Assembly: GCA_041391665.1 (NCBI GenBank)
Contig: JAWKNO010000002.1
Location: 2,356,001-2,420,000, forward strand
Length of the DNA: 64,000 bases
Direction: 5' to 3'
Source: Bacteroidia bacterium
GTDB lineage: Bacteria; Bacteroidota; Bacteroidia; J057
How positions within the stretch are numbered: the stretch's first letter is position 1; every line of letters begins with the position of its first letter. Below the pieces are notes generated by a model. It was not told the DNA's origin, did not search any database, and worked only from the letters and a program-made list of their open reading frames with translations. Below are positions 27,960-37,544 of the stretch, piece by piece. The translations under genes and the position numbers were made by a program.

Positions 27960-30900
27960 CTACCTGCCTACCATGACAAACGCACCCCAATAATAGGGAG
28001 AGGGATATTTGATGCGGAGATTTTGCTGGGCCTGCCGGAAGGCGGCGCGTTTGTCTCCCAAATCCAGCCACAATTGGTAAAAGTTTCCCATAAGTTCCTC
28101 GGTAGCCTGATCGCTTACTTTCCACAAACTCAGCAAAAGGGTTTCTGCCCCAGCCATAAGGAATGCGCGCTGCAACCCATACACACCCTCGCCATTCTGC
28201 ACATCCCCCAGTCCTGTCTCACATGCGCTCAGCACGACCAGTTCTACCCCTTGCAGGTCCAGACTGGCCGCTTCGTATGCGGTAAAAATCCCGTCCTGAG
28301 AACCTGGTTTTCCTTTCAAAAGTTTTTTGAGGGAATTTCCTGCACCGGCGAGAAACAGTCCGGAGCGCAATAGCGGATTTTCTGTCGCAGGTTGATCTCC
28401 CAAAAAATGAAAGCCGGATTTCATATCCTCCTGCTGCATAAAAAAACCGTGTGTAGCTATATGCAACAAATCTGTCTGAGCGACAGACTTGACCCTTGAC
28501 TCAGTAGCATCTTTGCCCAGGTAAACGGCTGTCTGCCAATTGTTTTTTCTCAGCAGCCGGTCGATTTCCTCCACCTCCTTTTGGGTTCCGGGCAAAGGAT
28601 TCAGTTCCCCGACTTTTCCACCTCTGAGCCGTATGCCCATTTTATCGGGCGTATTCTTCCGCAGATTTTCATCCACAGCCAATTCGTAGTCAGGTGCCCC
28701 GATCAGTACAGCTTTCCGGGATTTTTTTTGTACCGGTTTTTCTCCAGCAGATAAAAAAATCTCACGCGTACTGGTAAGCAGATGAATGTCTGTCCTGTCC
28801 ATCAGAAAACCTCCTTCAGGGTGTGGAAATGTATGCAGATTGACTTTGTTGAAGATGGCGTCGGGAGAAAGGTATACTTTCCGGTCGGCGTTCATTTCCT
28901 TCAGAAAATCGGCTATCGGCTTCCAAAGCCGCTGATAAAAGTCTTCAGGCCGCCATTTTTTCTTCTCTTCTTCACCTGTCTCAAACCAAATGGAGCGCGA
29001 TACTTTTTCGTCGGGAGAAATGAGCTGTTGATACGATCCGATCAGTTGATGTTCAGATTCCGGGACATCTTTCAGCACGATCAGTTCGGGGTGTTTTTGT
29101 GTTTGGGAAGTGATGACCAGCGCAAAATAACCTGGGCGATTCAATTGTTCTTCCCCGATATCCGCAAACCTGACGATCTCCACGGCGGCTTCACCCGGGA
29201 GCAGGCAGTCGCGAATCTGCTCCCAGCGGAGGGCTGAATTTTCGCCAAAATTACCGGCAGCTTTAGCCAGCGCTTTTTCCAGCTCATTGATTGTCTGTTC
29301 CAGTTCGGCGATTTGTTCAGTATAAGCCTGTGTTTCGACTTTTCTCTCTGAATAATACCACGAAAGTTTCTCCTTTTTTTCTTTCCAAAGCTGATATTTT
29401 TCCCTGACAACGGGATCAGAAGACCGCAGCACAATATCCCGGGTAAAAGACTGAGACTGCATCAACACTCCTTTCGTAGCAAGGAGTACATCGTACAAAA
29501 AACCAGCAAAATCAGGGTTTGACGCATATCTTTTTACCCCAAAACCCTGAAGCCAGTCGATATTATATTTGAGCGTCTGGTAAAAAGACTGGCGTTCCTT
29601 TTCACTCAGAATATGAAAAGTTGTATGAATCCGGGAGATTAGCAGCGTGATACTTTCCCTGACAGCACGTTCTGTCTCGTCCAGTTTTCCCTGTAAAAAA
29701 AATAACTCCGCCAAATTTCCCAATACAACCGGAAAGCTGGGGTGGCGGGTGTCCCATTTGCTCAGCATTTCCGAAAAGATCTTCTCCGCAGATTCATATT
29801 CGCCCAGTTGCCCATAAGTGAGCGCAAGATTATTTTTCAGGGTAAGAATATCCGGATGGTTTTCGCTTTGCCGGGCAAGCAAGATTTCCAGCGCCGTGCG
29901 GAGGTGTTCTACTGCGGAATTGTAATTACCGGTGGAGCGATACACTTCAGCCAGATTTCCGGTAGCAGTGCCGACCAGAGGATGTCTGGGTCCCAATGTT
30001 GAAGTAATCATTTCCCTTGACCGAAAAAAGCAAGATTCCGCTTTTGTATAATTTTGGGTATAACTGTACAACAGTCCCAGGTTGTTGAGCGCAAGCGCAT
30101 ATTCGGGGTGGCTTTCACCCAAAATCCGGCCAAAAATTTCCTGTATTTTCTGATATGCTTTTTCGGCTTCGGCATAAAGCCCCATCATCTGATACAGATT
30201 GGCTTTGTGTGTCAAAATTTTCCCCATCAATACGGTCTCTTCACCTCGTGCCTTTCGCTCAATTTCGGCCGCTTCATCCAGCACCGCATCTCCTTCTATG
30301 AGTCTTCCCGCCGTGATGTACAAATGCCCAAGATTATGTAGCACGGAAACGTAGCGAGGATGGGTAGTACTAATTTTTGCACCGATATTCCTGGCTTCGA
30401 ATAACCATTTTTCCGACTCCGAAAAATTTCCGGTAAGAATATAAAGATTGCCCAGACTGCTGTAAATATTCACCAGATCAGGGTGCTCATTACCCAAAAC
30501 TTTTTTAACGATTTCACCGGAAGCGCTAAAATACTGCTTTGCGCCTTCATAGTCGCTTTGAGTCTGGCAAAGATTGCCCATATTCATCAGCACCAATGGA
30601 TAAAGCGGAACCCATTGTACCTCTTTCCCTTTCATTTTATCCAACACATCGAGAAAAATTACTGACGCAGCCTCAATTTCGCCCGCCTCATACATGGCAA
30701 GCCCGAGATTATTGCAGGTTGTGAGGGTTTTTTCATGATTTTCCCCCCACAATTTTTTCCTGATCTGAAGGCAGTTTTGCTGTACTTCTATGGCTCTTGC
30801 ATATTCGCCGAGGTTGCGGTGTGCTTCACCGAGGTTGTTGAGGTAGTTGTCATATTCAGGAAAATCAGTACCATAAGTTTCACTGATGATCTTCACACAC

Positions 30901-32252
30901 AAACTGGCAATCCGGCAGGCTTCCTGAAATTCCCCATTATGGTTTTTCAACTGTCCCAGATTGCTGAGGGTAAGAATATAGGCAGGATGCGTATTTCCCA
31001 AAACCGACGCTTTAATCTCCAGACTTTCTTCCAAAAGCGGGGCGGCATCACGGTAAAGGCCCAATACCATGAGCGAAATCGCCAGGTTGTTAAGCAAATT
31101 GACATACACCCCCCAATCGCGTTTTTCAGGAATATTTTCCAGCACTTGCAAGCCTTTGCGGTAATAACCCAGAGCCGCTTCCTGTTCTTTCTGGTAATAA
31201 GCAATCGATCCAAGATCATTGAGAACAGTGGCATAATCCATAGCTGGAGGAGAAAGCTGGTTCTCCAAAAAGCGAAGCGACTCATTCAGGATCACAGAAG
31301 CCGCCTCATACTGTTCGACTTTGATATACAATTGAGCCAGGCTGTATCGGGCCCTGACACTGAGCGGGTTATCCTTTCCTGCAATTGCCTCGACAATCGA
31401 GATATAACGGGTCAGCAATTGCCGGGTTTCTGCATATTTTCCAAGGTTAAGTTTGATATCGGAAACCAAACGCAGGTTTTCCAGATAATCGGGGTGTCGG
31501 TTTCCCAGCACTTCCTCCCGAAGTCGGAGACAATCAACCCCGATCGATTCCGCTTCAGCATAATTTCCCTTCTGCGTATTCAACACCATGAGCGTATTGC
31601 GGGTATTGATATATTCATTGTGTTTTTCGCCGAGTGAATCGAAGAAAATCGACGCAGCTTTTACAAGTAAAGGTTCCGCTTCTTCAAATTTTCCCCATCG
31701 GCGGTACATTTCACCCAGATTATTGATAGCTATTCCATATTGAGGATTTGCCGAACCGAAAATTTTTTCCCGGGTCTCTGCACATTCGGTCATCACTTTC
31801 ACCCCTTCTTCATACCGCTCCAGCTTCAGGTACACATTCCCCAGCAGCAGGAGAGAGAATGCATATTCCGCGTTTTCGATTTCCCTCATGGCGGAGAGAG
31901 AAGCGAGGTAGCAGGCTTCAGCTTCCTGGTCCTGGTCAAGCGCGGTCAGGGTTTGTCCGAGATTTCGTGTGATCAGGCAATAGTTTGCATCTTTTTCCCA
32001 TTCCATTTCCTGCCAGAGCGCAAGACTTTGCAGGAGATATTTGCGGGAGGCTGTATAGTCCTGCTGATATTGGAAATAGAGACCCAGATTATTCAGCAGA
32101 ATGGCATAATCTGCACTTTTCTCTCCGATGTCTGCGGCTGCCAGCGTCAGGGCCTGTTGTCCCAATACAACAGCATGCCCATATTCGCCCGACTGAAACT
32201 GTCGGAGCGCCTCCTGATTTAGGGTGAACCATTGGGTATCCGGAATGTTCAT
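27960..32252 (-). CDS. TPR-CHAT protein (caspase-like peptidase with long kinesin-light-chain-type TPR array)
   Basis: A 1430-residue cytosolic protein. From residue 1 to about 880 it is made of roughly twenty 42-residue TPR units of the kinesin-light-chain kind, repeatedly showing N-N-L-G/A-x-L-Y, G-x-Y-x-E-A-E and H-P. A helical, partly coiled-coil linker follows (about 880-1050), then a CHAT domain to the end. The catalytic dyad is visible: His1268 in H-I-A-T-H-G-F-F and Cys1344 in V-L-S-A-C-E-T-G-L-G, so it should be an active cysteine peptidase. TPR-CHAT proteins are fused to or controlled by immune modules in some bacteria, but no CRISPR, gasdermin or NTPase partner is seen here. It follows a heptose kinase gene by 20 bases and precedes purK by 72. 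Confidence 0.92.
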   Translation of the reverse strand: MNIPDTQWFTLNQEALRQFQSGEYGHAVVLGQQALTLAAADIGEKSADYAILLNNLGLYFQYQQDYTASRKYLLQSLALWQEMEWEKDANYCLITRNLGQTLTALDQDQEAEACYLASLSAMREIENAEYAFSLLLLGNVYLKLERYEEGVKVMTECAETREKIFGSANPQYGIAINNLGEMYRRWGKFEEAEPLLVKAASIFFDSLGEKHNEYINTRNTLMVLNTQKGNYAEAESIGVDCLRLREEVLGNRHPDYLENLRLVSDIKLNLGKYAETRQLLTRYISIVEAIAGKDNPLSVRARYSLAQLYIKVEQYEAASVILNESLRFLENQLSPPAMDYATVLNDLGSIAYYQKEQEAALGYYRKGLQVLENIPEKRDWGVYVNLLNNLAISLMVLGLYRDAAPLLEESLEIKASVLGNTHPAYILTLSNLGQLKNHNGEFQEACRIASLCVKIISETYGTDFPEYDNYLNNLGEAHRNLGEYARAIEVQQNCLQIRKKLWGENHEKTLTTCNNLGLAMYEAGEIEAASVIFLDVLDKMKGKEVQWVPLYPLVLMNMGNLCQTQSDYEGAKQYFSASGEIVKKVLGNEHPDLVNIYSSLGNLYILTGNFSESEKWLFEARNIGAKISTTHPRYVSVLHNLGHLYITAGRLIEGDAVLDEAAEIERKARGEETVLMGKILTHKANLYQMMGLYAEAEKAYQKIQEIFGRILGESHPEYALALNNLGLLYSYTQNYTKAESCFFRSREMITSTLGPRHPLVGTATGNLAEVYRSTGNYNSAVEHLRTALEILLARQSENHPDILTLKNNLALTYGQLGEYESAEKIFSEMLSKWDTRHPSFPVVLGNLAELFFLQGKLDETERAVRESITLLISRIHTTFHILSEKERQSFYQTLKYNIDWLQGFGVKRYASNPDFAGFLYDVLLATKGVLMQSQSFTRDIVLRSSDPVVREKYQLWKEKKEKLSWYYSERKVETQAYTEQIAELEQTINELEKALAKAAGNFGENSALRWEQIRDCLLPGEAAVEIVRFADIGEEQLNRPGYFALVITSQTQKHPELIVLKDVPESEHQLIGSYQQLISPDEKVSRSIWFETGEEEKKKWRPEDFYQRLWKPIADFLKEMNADRKVYLSPDAIFNKVNLHTFPHPEGGFLMDRTDIHLLTSTREIFLSAGEKPVQKKSRKAVLIGAPDYELAVDENLRKNTPDKMGIRLRGGKVGELNPLPGTQKEVEEIDRLLRKNNWQTAVYLGKDATESRVKSVAQTDLLHIATHGFFMQQEDMKSGFHFLGDQPATENPLLRSGLFLAGAGNSLKKLLKGKPGSQDGIFTAYEAASLDLQGVELVVLSACETGLGDVQNGEGVYGLQRAFLMAGAETLLLSLWKVSDQATEELMGNFYQLWLDLGDKRAAFRQAQQNLRIKYPSPYYWGAFVMVGR

Positions 32253-32272
32253 AGCGTAAAATTACACAATAC

Positions 32273-33283
32273 TTACTGACAGCCTTCCAGCAAACGATCC
32301 GGTCTGATAGGTACAACACCTACTTCTTCACAGACCAGCCCTCCGGCAAGGTTGGCAATCATGGCGGCTTGAAGTGGAGAGATCCCGGTTGCTATACCCA
32401 AAGTCGCAACACTGATGACCGTATCCCCAGCACCTGAAACATCAGTAATGTTTCGCATACGCGCAGGGATATGAGTATAGGTTCCTCTGGGATCCACGAG
32501 CAGCATCCCATTCTCACTCAGAGTAACGAGCGTATAAATATGCGGCATTTTTTCCCGGAGTTGAAGTACCGCATTTACAATTCCGGGGAGATCGTTTTTA
32601 TTCAACCTTAAACCCAGTGCCTCGCTCAATTCTTTCAGATTGGGTTTAAACAAAAAGGAATTAGCGTAAGAGAAAAAATTGCGGAATTTGGGATCAACCA
32701 GTACAGGAATATTGTGCTGTTGTGCGGCGGAAATCAGGGTTTGCGCTAATGAGCGGTTTAGGAATCCTTTATCATAATCCTGAATCACAATTGCATCGAA
32801 GCTACTGATCTGATCGAGAGCGGTTTCCAACAGACTTTCTGCCATTTCTTCCGGAAGCGGGCTTTTATCTTCATTGTCCACGCGCAGAACCTGCTGCTGG
32901 TTATTGCCGAGTATACGGACTTTCAACGTCGTGCGGCGAGTCGGCAGGCGGGAAATCAGGCTGGTATCAAAACCATTATTATTTGCCTGTATCAGCAATT
33001 CGTCTCCTTCCTGATCTTGCCCGACCACCCCGCAGAGCACCGGCATAGCCCCCAGGGCATGCAGATTTAAAGCCACATTTGCAGCACCACCCGGGCGATT
33101 TTCTTCCCGATATACATCGACGATGGGCACAGGCGCTTCCGGGGAAATACGCTCGACCCTACCCCACAGGTAACGATCCAGCATAAGATCGCCGGCTACA
33201 AGAATTTTGCGATTCCTGCAGCCGGCGAGAAATGTATGAATATCAGCAGATGTTACCAATGGAAACCGTTTTACACGGTACAA
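32273..33283 (-). CDS. rfaE1: D-glycero-beta-D-manno-heptose-7-phosphate kinase (PfkB family)
   Basis: A 336-residue PfkB-type kinase corresponding to the kinase half of HldE, used for ADP-heptose synthesis in lipopolysaccharide assembly. Landmarks: V-A-G-D-L-M-L-D-R-Y-L-W-G near 30, R-I-S-P-E-A-P-V-P-I near 45, P-G-G-A-A-N-V-A near 65, and the ATP/catalytic motif D-V-S-G-A-G-D-T-V near 280 with the catalytic Asp. The nucleotidyltransferase half is not fused, which is common in this phylum. It follows the aminotransferase gene by 6 bases. Confidence 0.88.
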   Translation of the reverse strand: MYRVKRFPLVTSADIHTFLAGCRNRKILVAGDLMLDRYLWGRVERISPEAPVPIVDVYREENRPGGAANVALNLHALGAMPVLCGVVGQDQEGDELLIQANNNGFDTSLISRLPTRRTTLKVRILGNNQQQVLRVDNEDKSPLPEEMAESLLETALDQISSFDAIVIQDYDKGFLNRSLAQTLISAAQQHNIPVLVDPKFRNFFSYANSFLFKPNLKELSEALGLRLNKNDLPGIVNAVLQLREKMPHIYTLVTLSENGMLLVDPRGTYTHIPARMRNITDVSGAGDTVISVATLGIATGISPLQAAMIANLAGGLVCEEVGVVPIRPDRLLEGCQ

Positions 33284-33289
33284 AGGTAG

Positions 33290-34519
33290 TTATTCTGCCT
33301 TTCCCATAGAAGTCTGGGGAACTTTGATTTTCAATGCCCGAAGTGCACGGGTAAGACGACCGATACCATCTTCCAGTACTTCATTGGCGTAGGCGTAAGA
33401 GAGGCGGATGTGTGAATCTGTACCAAAAGCCGAACCTGGTACAACTGCAAGTCCCTCAGCATCCAGCAGGTAGAGACACAAAGCGTCAATATCGTGGATG
33501 GTTTCTCCGGAAGGTGTCTCTGCACCCAGAAAAGCACCGAGGTCTGGGTAGAAGTAAAAAGCCCCATCGGGAAGATTGACTTTCAAACCGTCAATTTCAC
33601 AGAGTTTTTTATACATCAGGTCGCGGCGGCGGTGAAATTCGTCACGCATGGCGGCAACCGTATCTTGCGGGCCGTTGAGGGCAGCTATCGCACCGATCTG
33701 AGCAAAGGCCGTCGCGCCAGAAGTGCTTTGGCCCTGAAGTTTTTCGGTAAGATCAGCAATATCTTTGGGCGCAGCAATATATCCCAAACGCCAGCCGGTC
33801 ATTGCATATCCTTTGGAAAAGCCATTGACGACGATCACACGATCTGCAACGGAAGGGAATGTTCCGATACTGATATGCGGTTTTCCGAAGGTGATGTGTT
33901 CATAAATTTCATCAGAAATGATCAACACATTCGGGTATTTTTCGAGTACTTCGACAATTCCTTCGAGTTCTTCCCGGCTGTACATACTACCAGTCGGGTT
34001 GGAGGGAGAAGTCAGGACAAACAGCCGCGTATTGGGTTGAATGGCCGCTTCCAATTGTGCCGGAGTAATTTTATAATTGTCGGAAACATCTGTTTTGATA
34101 ACAGTAGTCTCGGCCTGTGCCAGGTGGCACATTGCCTCATAGGATACCCAGTAAGGAGCCGGAAGGATGACGGCATCGCCGGGGTTCAGTACGGCGAGGA
34201 TGACATTGTACAAAGACTGTTTTGCACCGGTAGAAACCACAATCTGATCGGCCTTAAAATCCAGTCCATTCTCCCGTTTAAGCTTATTCGCAATCGCTTC
34301 CCGAAGATTGGCATAACCGGACACAGGCGGATAATGGGTAAACCCATCGTCCAAAGCCTTTTTGGCGGCATCCCGGATATGAACCGGCGTATCAGAGTCA
34401 GGCTCGCCCAGAGTGAGGCCGATCACATTTCGGCCCTCAGCAGTCAACTGGCGCACTTTTTTGGCGATACCCAGGGTAGCAGATTCCGCCAAAGAGGAAA
34501 TGATTTGCGAATATTTCAT
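33290..34519 (-). CDS. Pyridoxal-phosphate aminotransferase, class I (aspartate-type)
   Basis: A 409-residue fold-type I aminotransferase, likely aspartate aminotransferase. PLP motifs: S-T-G-A-K-Q-S-L near 97, S-P-S-N-P-T-G near 170, I-S-D-E-I-Y-E near 200, and N-G-F-S-K-G-Y-A-M-T-G-W-R-L-G with the Schiff-base lysine near 230. The ATG at 34519 is preferred over an in-frame TTG eight codons upstream because family members begin near M-K-Y-S. It is the first gene of a minus-strand run through purE and is divergent from a lipoprotein gene. Confidence 0.93.
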   Translation of the reverse strand: MKYSQIISSLAESATLGIAKKVRQLTAEGRNVIGLTLGEPDSDTPVHIRDAAKKALDDGFTHYPPVSGYANLREAIANKLKRENGLDFKADQIVVSTGAKQSLYNVILAVLNPGDAVILPAPYWVSYEAMCHLAQAETTVIKTDVSDNYKITPAQLEAAIQPNTRLFVLTSPSNPTGSMYSREELEGIVEVLEKYPNVLIISDEIYEHITFGKPHISIGTFPSVADRVIVVNGFSKGYAMTGWRLGYIAAPKDIADLTEKLQGQSTSGATAFAQIGAIAALNGPQDTVAAMRDEFHRRRDLMYKKLCEIDGLKVNLPDGAFYFYPDLGAFLGAETPSGETIHDIDALCLYLLDAEGLAVVPGSAFGTDSHIRLSYAYANEVLEDGIGRLTRALRALKIKVPQTSMGKAE

Positions 34520-34666
34520 TGATTTATGAGATTTTGGGCGCAATAATACAATAAAATTGAAAGAAACTTAACAAGATTACAAAACTATTTGTGAATTATA
34601 CTTTCCGCTTACAACTTTTTACATTTACTGTAATCTTTCAAACAGAAATATAAAACCGCAAATTCT

Positions 34667-35209
34667 ATGAAAATCACCACTTTTTTGCCACTTGCTTTCA
34701 TGATCATCCTTATCAGTTGTGCGTCCTATAACAAAACGACTTACCTCAAAGAATATGATTCATTTATGGAGGATGTCAAGGAAGATTATACTTCTTACGA
34801 CAAAAAAGACTGGAAAGAGAAAAATGAAGAATTCCGCATTTTAGTAGAAGAACAATATCCCGAATTTGAGGAAGATATGAGCCGGGAAGAAAAAGTCAAA
34901 TTTTGGACCCAGGCTTTTACATATCAGGTTTACCAGCACAAAGACCGGGTTTTTGATGAGTTGGATAAAAACAAGGAAGTATATTCAGAATTAATGGAAA
35001 AAAACGCTGAATTCATCAACACTTTCAGCGAGGATTTTACAAAAGATATTCTTCCTGAACTGGAAAAAACACTCCCTGAATTTCAGAAACTGGGCAAAGA
35101 TTTTCTGGAGCGTATGGAAGACAAAGGTACGCTGGACAAAATGAAAAACAATCTGGAAGAATTTGGCAAACAGATGAAAGAATTGAATGAAAAGCTGGAA
35201 GACAATTAG
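34667..35209 (+). CDS. Lipoprotein of unknown function, charged and helical
   Basis: A 180-residue protein with a lipoprotein signal and lipobox L-I-S-C (C18). The mature part is strongly charged (many E, K, D) and predicted to be almost entirely helical, with heptad-like patterning in the last 70 residues suggesting a coiled coil. No known domain recognised. Its stop codon overlaps the stop of the convergent T9SS gene: the four bases TTAG at 35206-35209 serve both strands. Confidence 0.75.
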   Translation: MKITTFLPLAFMIILISCASYNKTTYLKEYDSFMEDVKEDYTSYDKKDWKEKNEEFRILVEEQYPEFEEDMSREEKVKFWTQAFTYQVYQHKDRVFDELDKNKEVYSELMEKNAEFINTFSEDFTKDILPELEKTLPEFQKLGKDFLERMEDKGTLDKMKNNLEEFGKQMKELNEKLEDN

Positions 35210-36510
35210 TCTTTCAGCTTTATCAGTTTTCGCATCAATCCATTTCCTGTCTGGTCATAGATCCTGACAAAATATATTCCCGGTACCAGCCCTGTCAGGG
35301 AGAGTTCGTGTTTTGAATGGCTTCCGGAAAGTTTTAGCGACTCAGACACTTTGTGGCCTGAAAGATCATATATGGAGAGGTTTATCTCTCCATTTACCTG
35401 ACCCAGGAAATCAATAAAAACCTGATCATTTGCCGGATTTGGATAAATATTTACCCCCCAGCTATTTTTGTCGGGGTCAATCGCCGTGCGAGTTCCTATT
35501 CCCTGCCAGCGACCGATAGAATCGTTGAGTACATTGTCATCCGTACCAAATCCGGAAACCCAGACCCGGAGGCGATATACATCACTTTCTGTAGGTTTCC
35601 ATACAGTACCGTGGGCAAACTGGATGGTATCATTGGGAAGCAGCGTAAACACCCGGTTGAGGGTATCATTTTGCACTGCGGAGTCGCCAATCTGGTAGTG
35701 AATTACCATGGGGACACCAACGGTATCAAAGGAAACCGTATCAAGGCCACGGTTGATTACTGCACCTGTAATGGTAATTTCGTCATTGGGATTGGCAACA
35801 ATATCATCGACATAATACATGGCGATGTCGCGCTGCTCTACCTGAGCCAGGCGAATATCATCCAGTACAAGGATAAACTTGTCAGAAGAAGTGTGTCGGA
35901 AAGCGATATAGGCCTCCTGTCCGCCGAAAGCATCGAGGCTGGTGGAGCGGTAGGTAAATTCATCGCCTTCTTCAGCCACCACCAAGGCCGGCGGATGAGC
36001 CATAAAACCAGCAGAATCAGGCGTAGTGGTAGAAATGCGAATCTCGTAGCTTTCGGGGAAAAACTTATCCTGAGAATAGGCATACCAGGAAAGGCAGGCA
36101 TTTTCAGGAATAAATACTTTGGGCGAGATCAGGTAGTCATCACTTTTATCGACAGAGCCTTCATACCAGGAAGGAGAAGCCAGTACCCGGTTGACAGAGT
36201 CCGTATCTTTAAAGTCAATGACCGACTGCCAGCCCGGATTGGGGACGAGAAACAATATATTGTGGTTGGGAGTCAGCCCGTCATAATCAGCAACTTTCCA
36301 GCCGGCGGGAATGGTATCCGTATTAAAATACTCATCGAATATCACAATACCTCCGCAGGGGAAACGGCGAAGATTTGCCAGCGATTCGGGGTCAGCGGGA
36401 AAACCGGAGCGGCTGGTAGACTGAGCAACCAATGCGTGAGTGCCGAAGATGCCAGATAGCGTAAGCACTAAAAAAATCGTCAGGGAAAATGATTTTGTCA
36501 TAACAGACAT
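35206..36510 (-). CDS. Secreted protein with adhesin-like (choice-of-anchor J type) domain and T9SS sorting domain
   Basis: A 434-residue exported protein, read from the ATG at 36510 (another ATG lies at 36501, and both precede the same signal peptide ending at A-L-V-A-Q). The first part has the jelly-roll pattern of cleaved-adhesin/choice-of-anchor J domains: F-D-E-Y-F, I-P-A-G-W-K-V-A-D-Y-D-G, Y-L-I-S-P-K-V, C-L-S-W-Y-A-Y-S, E-S-Y-E-I-R-I-S. An Ig-like segment follows. The C-terminal about 80 residues are a T9SS sorting domain (IYPNPANDQ, D-L-S-G-H-K, tail ending L-I-K-L-K-D). Probably a surface or secreted binding protein; ligand unknown. Confidence 0.82.
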   Translation of the reverse strand: MSVMTKSFSLTIFLVLTLSGIFGTHALVAQSTSRSGFPADPESLANLRRFPCGGIVIFDEYFNTDTIPAGWKVADYDGLTPNHNILFLVPNPGWQSVIDFKDTDSVNRVLASPSWYEGSVDKSDDYLISPKVFIPENACLSWYAYSQDKFFPESYEIRISTTTPDSAGFMAHPPALVVAEEGDEFTYRSTSLDAFGGQEAYIAFRHTSSDKFILVLDDIRLAQVEQRDIAMYYVDDIVANPNDEITITGAVINRGLDTVSFDTVGVPMVIHYQIGDSAVQNDTLNRVFTLLPNDTIQFAHGTVWKPTESDVYRLRVWVSGFGTDDNVLNDSIGRWQGIGTRTAIDPDKNSWGVNIYPNPANDQVFIDFLGQVNGEINLSIYDLSGHKVSESLKLSGSHSKHELSLTGLVPGIYFVRIYDQTGNGLMRKLIKLKD

Positions 36511-36570
36511 AACGTGAAGTTCTGAAAAAGGAAGATGCAGTATGCACAAAAATCGTTGCCTTATCAAAAG

Positions 36571-36609
36571 AAAAAACTCAAATTACCCGAAAGCAATTTG
36601 AGTTTTTTT
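36571..36609. terminator. Bidirectional intrinsic terminator between rpmB and a T9SS gene
   Basis: The inverted repeat ACTCAAATT...AATTTGAGT (36576-36584 and 36595-36603) is flanked by an A-run at 36571-36576 and a T-run at 36603-36609, so a U-tailed hairpin forms on either strand. Downstream of rpmB on the minus strand, it would end rpmB transcription. Confidence 0.75.
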
Positions 36610-36631
36610 GTATGAATTCAGGTAAAAACAC

Positions 36632-36868
36632 CTATATTTTTATGCCATTTGCACGCATTTCTTTTACAACAGCATAGACACCTTTCTTGCTGATGGTACG
36701 AATAGCATGTGCAGAAACTTTAAGGTCAACCCAGCGGTTTTCCTCTGAAATAAAAAAACGTTTTTTCTGAAGGTTGGGATAAAACTTCCTTCTTACTTTG
36801 TTATTGGCTTTGGAAACGTTGTTTCCATAGATGGTTTTTTTACCGCTGACTTCGCAAACTCTGGCCAT
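36632..36868 (-). CDS. rpmB: 50S ribosomal protein L28
   Basis: A 78-residue basic ribosomal protein with the L28 pattern M-A-R-V-C-E-V-S-G-K-K near the start, N-N-V-S-K-A-N-N-K-V-R-R, and R-F-F-I-S-E-E-N-R-W-V-D-L-K-V-S. Length is normal for Bacteroidota. Here it stands alone, not followed by rpmG within the window, and ends at a strong bidirectional terminator. Confidence 0.97.
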   Translation of the reverse strand: MARVCEVSGKKTIYGNNVSKANNKVRRKFYPNLQKKRFFISEENRWVDLKVSAHAIRTISKKGVYAVVKEMRANGIKI

Positions 36869-37121
36869 GATTCTGTTCTTTTTTTTCGAAACTTTTTATC
36901 CGGCAATTAAGGTCATCTGCCTTTTTCCGGAATCGGATTGCAAATATCTGCAATTCTCTGATAAAACCAAATATTTTTTGGAGAAAACCACAATCCCTAA
37001 AAGCCCAGGGTCGCAAAGTGCAGAGAGGGGCGAATGGTTTTTTTCAATAAGGAAAGTAGTTACGCGCCTTTGGCTTGCGAATTCGGGAAATTCAGGCTTT
37101 TTTTGCAGAAAATTGCGAGCA

Positions 37122-37502
37122 ATGCCGGTAATTCTTACCAAAAAATTCGGGTTTGAGTCTGCACACTACCTACCAAAGATGCCGGAAGGGCATAAATGCA
37201 GGCGTATGCATGGCCACAGCTTCCGTATGGAAGTGAATCTCGTAGGAGAGGCTGACCCCGAAACGGGCATTTTGATCGACTACGGGGATGTGAAAGAAAT
37301 CGTGCAGCCATTTGTCAAAATGCTTGACCATTGGTGCATCAACGAAGTCGGAGAAAAAGAAGGAAACCTGCTTTTGCAAAATCCTACATCAGAAAATCTC
37401 GCAAAATGGTTTTTTGAAAAACTAAATGACCTGCTTCCCGGTTTATACAGTATTGTGATACACGAAACCTGTACCAGTAAATGTGAATACCGCGCAGCAT
37501 AA
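37122..37502 (+). CDS. queD: 6-carboxy-5,6,7,8-tetrahydropterin synthase family protein QueD
   Basis: A 126-residue member of the PTPS/QueD family, converting dihydroneopterin triphosphate to 6-carboxytetrahydropterin for queuosine. Zinc ligands H15 (E-S-A-H-Y-L), H30 and H32 (M-H-G-H-S), and the catalytic cysteine C26 in H-K-C-R-R are visible; D-H-W-C-I-N-E and H-E-T-C-T-S complete the site. The ATG at 37122 matches family length; the same frame is open upstream to 36831 but that sequence has no protein-like character. Confidence 0.92.
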   Translation: MPVILTKKFGFESAHYLPKMPEGHKCRRMHGHSFRMEVNLVGEADPETGILIDYGDVKEIVQPFVKMLDHWCINEVGEKEGNLLLQNPTSENLAKWFFEKLNDLLPGLYSIVIHETCTSKCEYRAA

Positions 37503-37544
37503 TTTTCAGATAAACCTTAACAAATAATTCTGTATTTTGCCATT

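Noticed and set aside
30735..31637. 300-codon antisense open frame inside the TPR-CHAT gene
   Set aside because: Arises from the repeated TPR codons of the sense strand; no independent support.
27960..32252. TPR-CHAT as part of a type III-E CRISPR or gasdermin defence cassette
   Set aside because: No repeat array, Cas gene or gasdermin-like gene is present in the flanking sequence.
33494..34522. 342-codon antisense open frame
   Set aside because: Shadow of the aminotransferase gene, which has complete PLP motifs.
36831..37121. N-terminal extension of QueD
   Set aside because: The extension has no family similarity and crosses an intergenic region shared with rpmB; the ATG at 37122 gives the normal QueD length.
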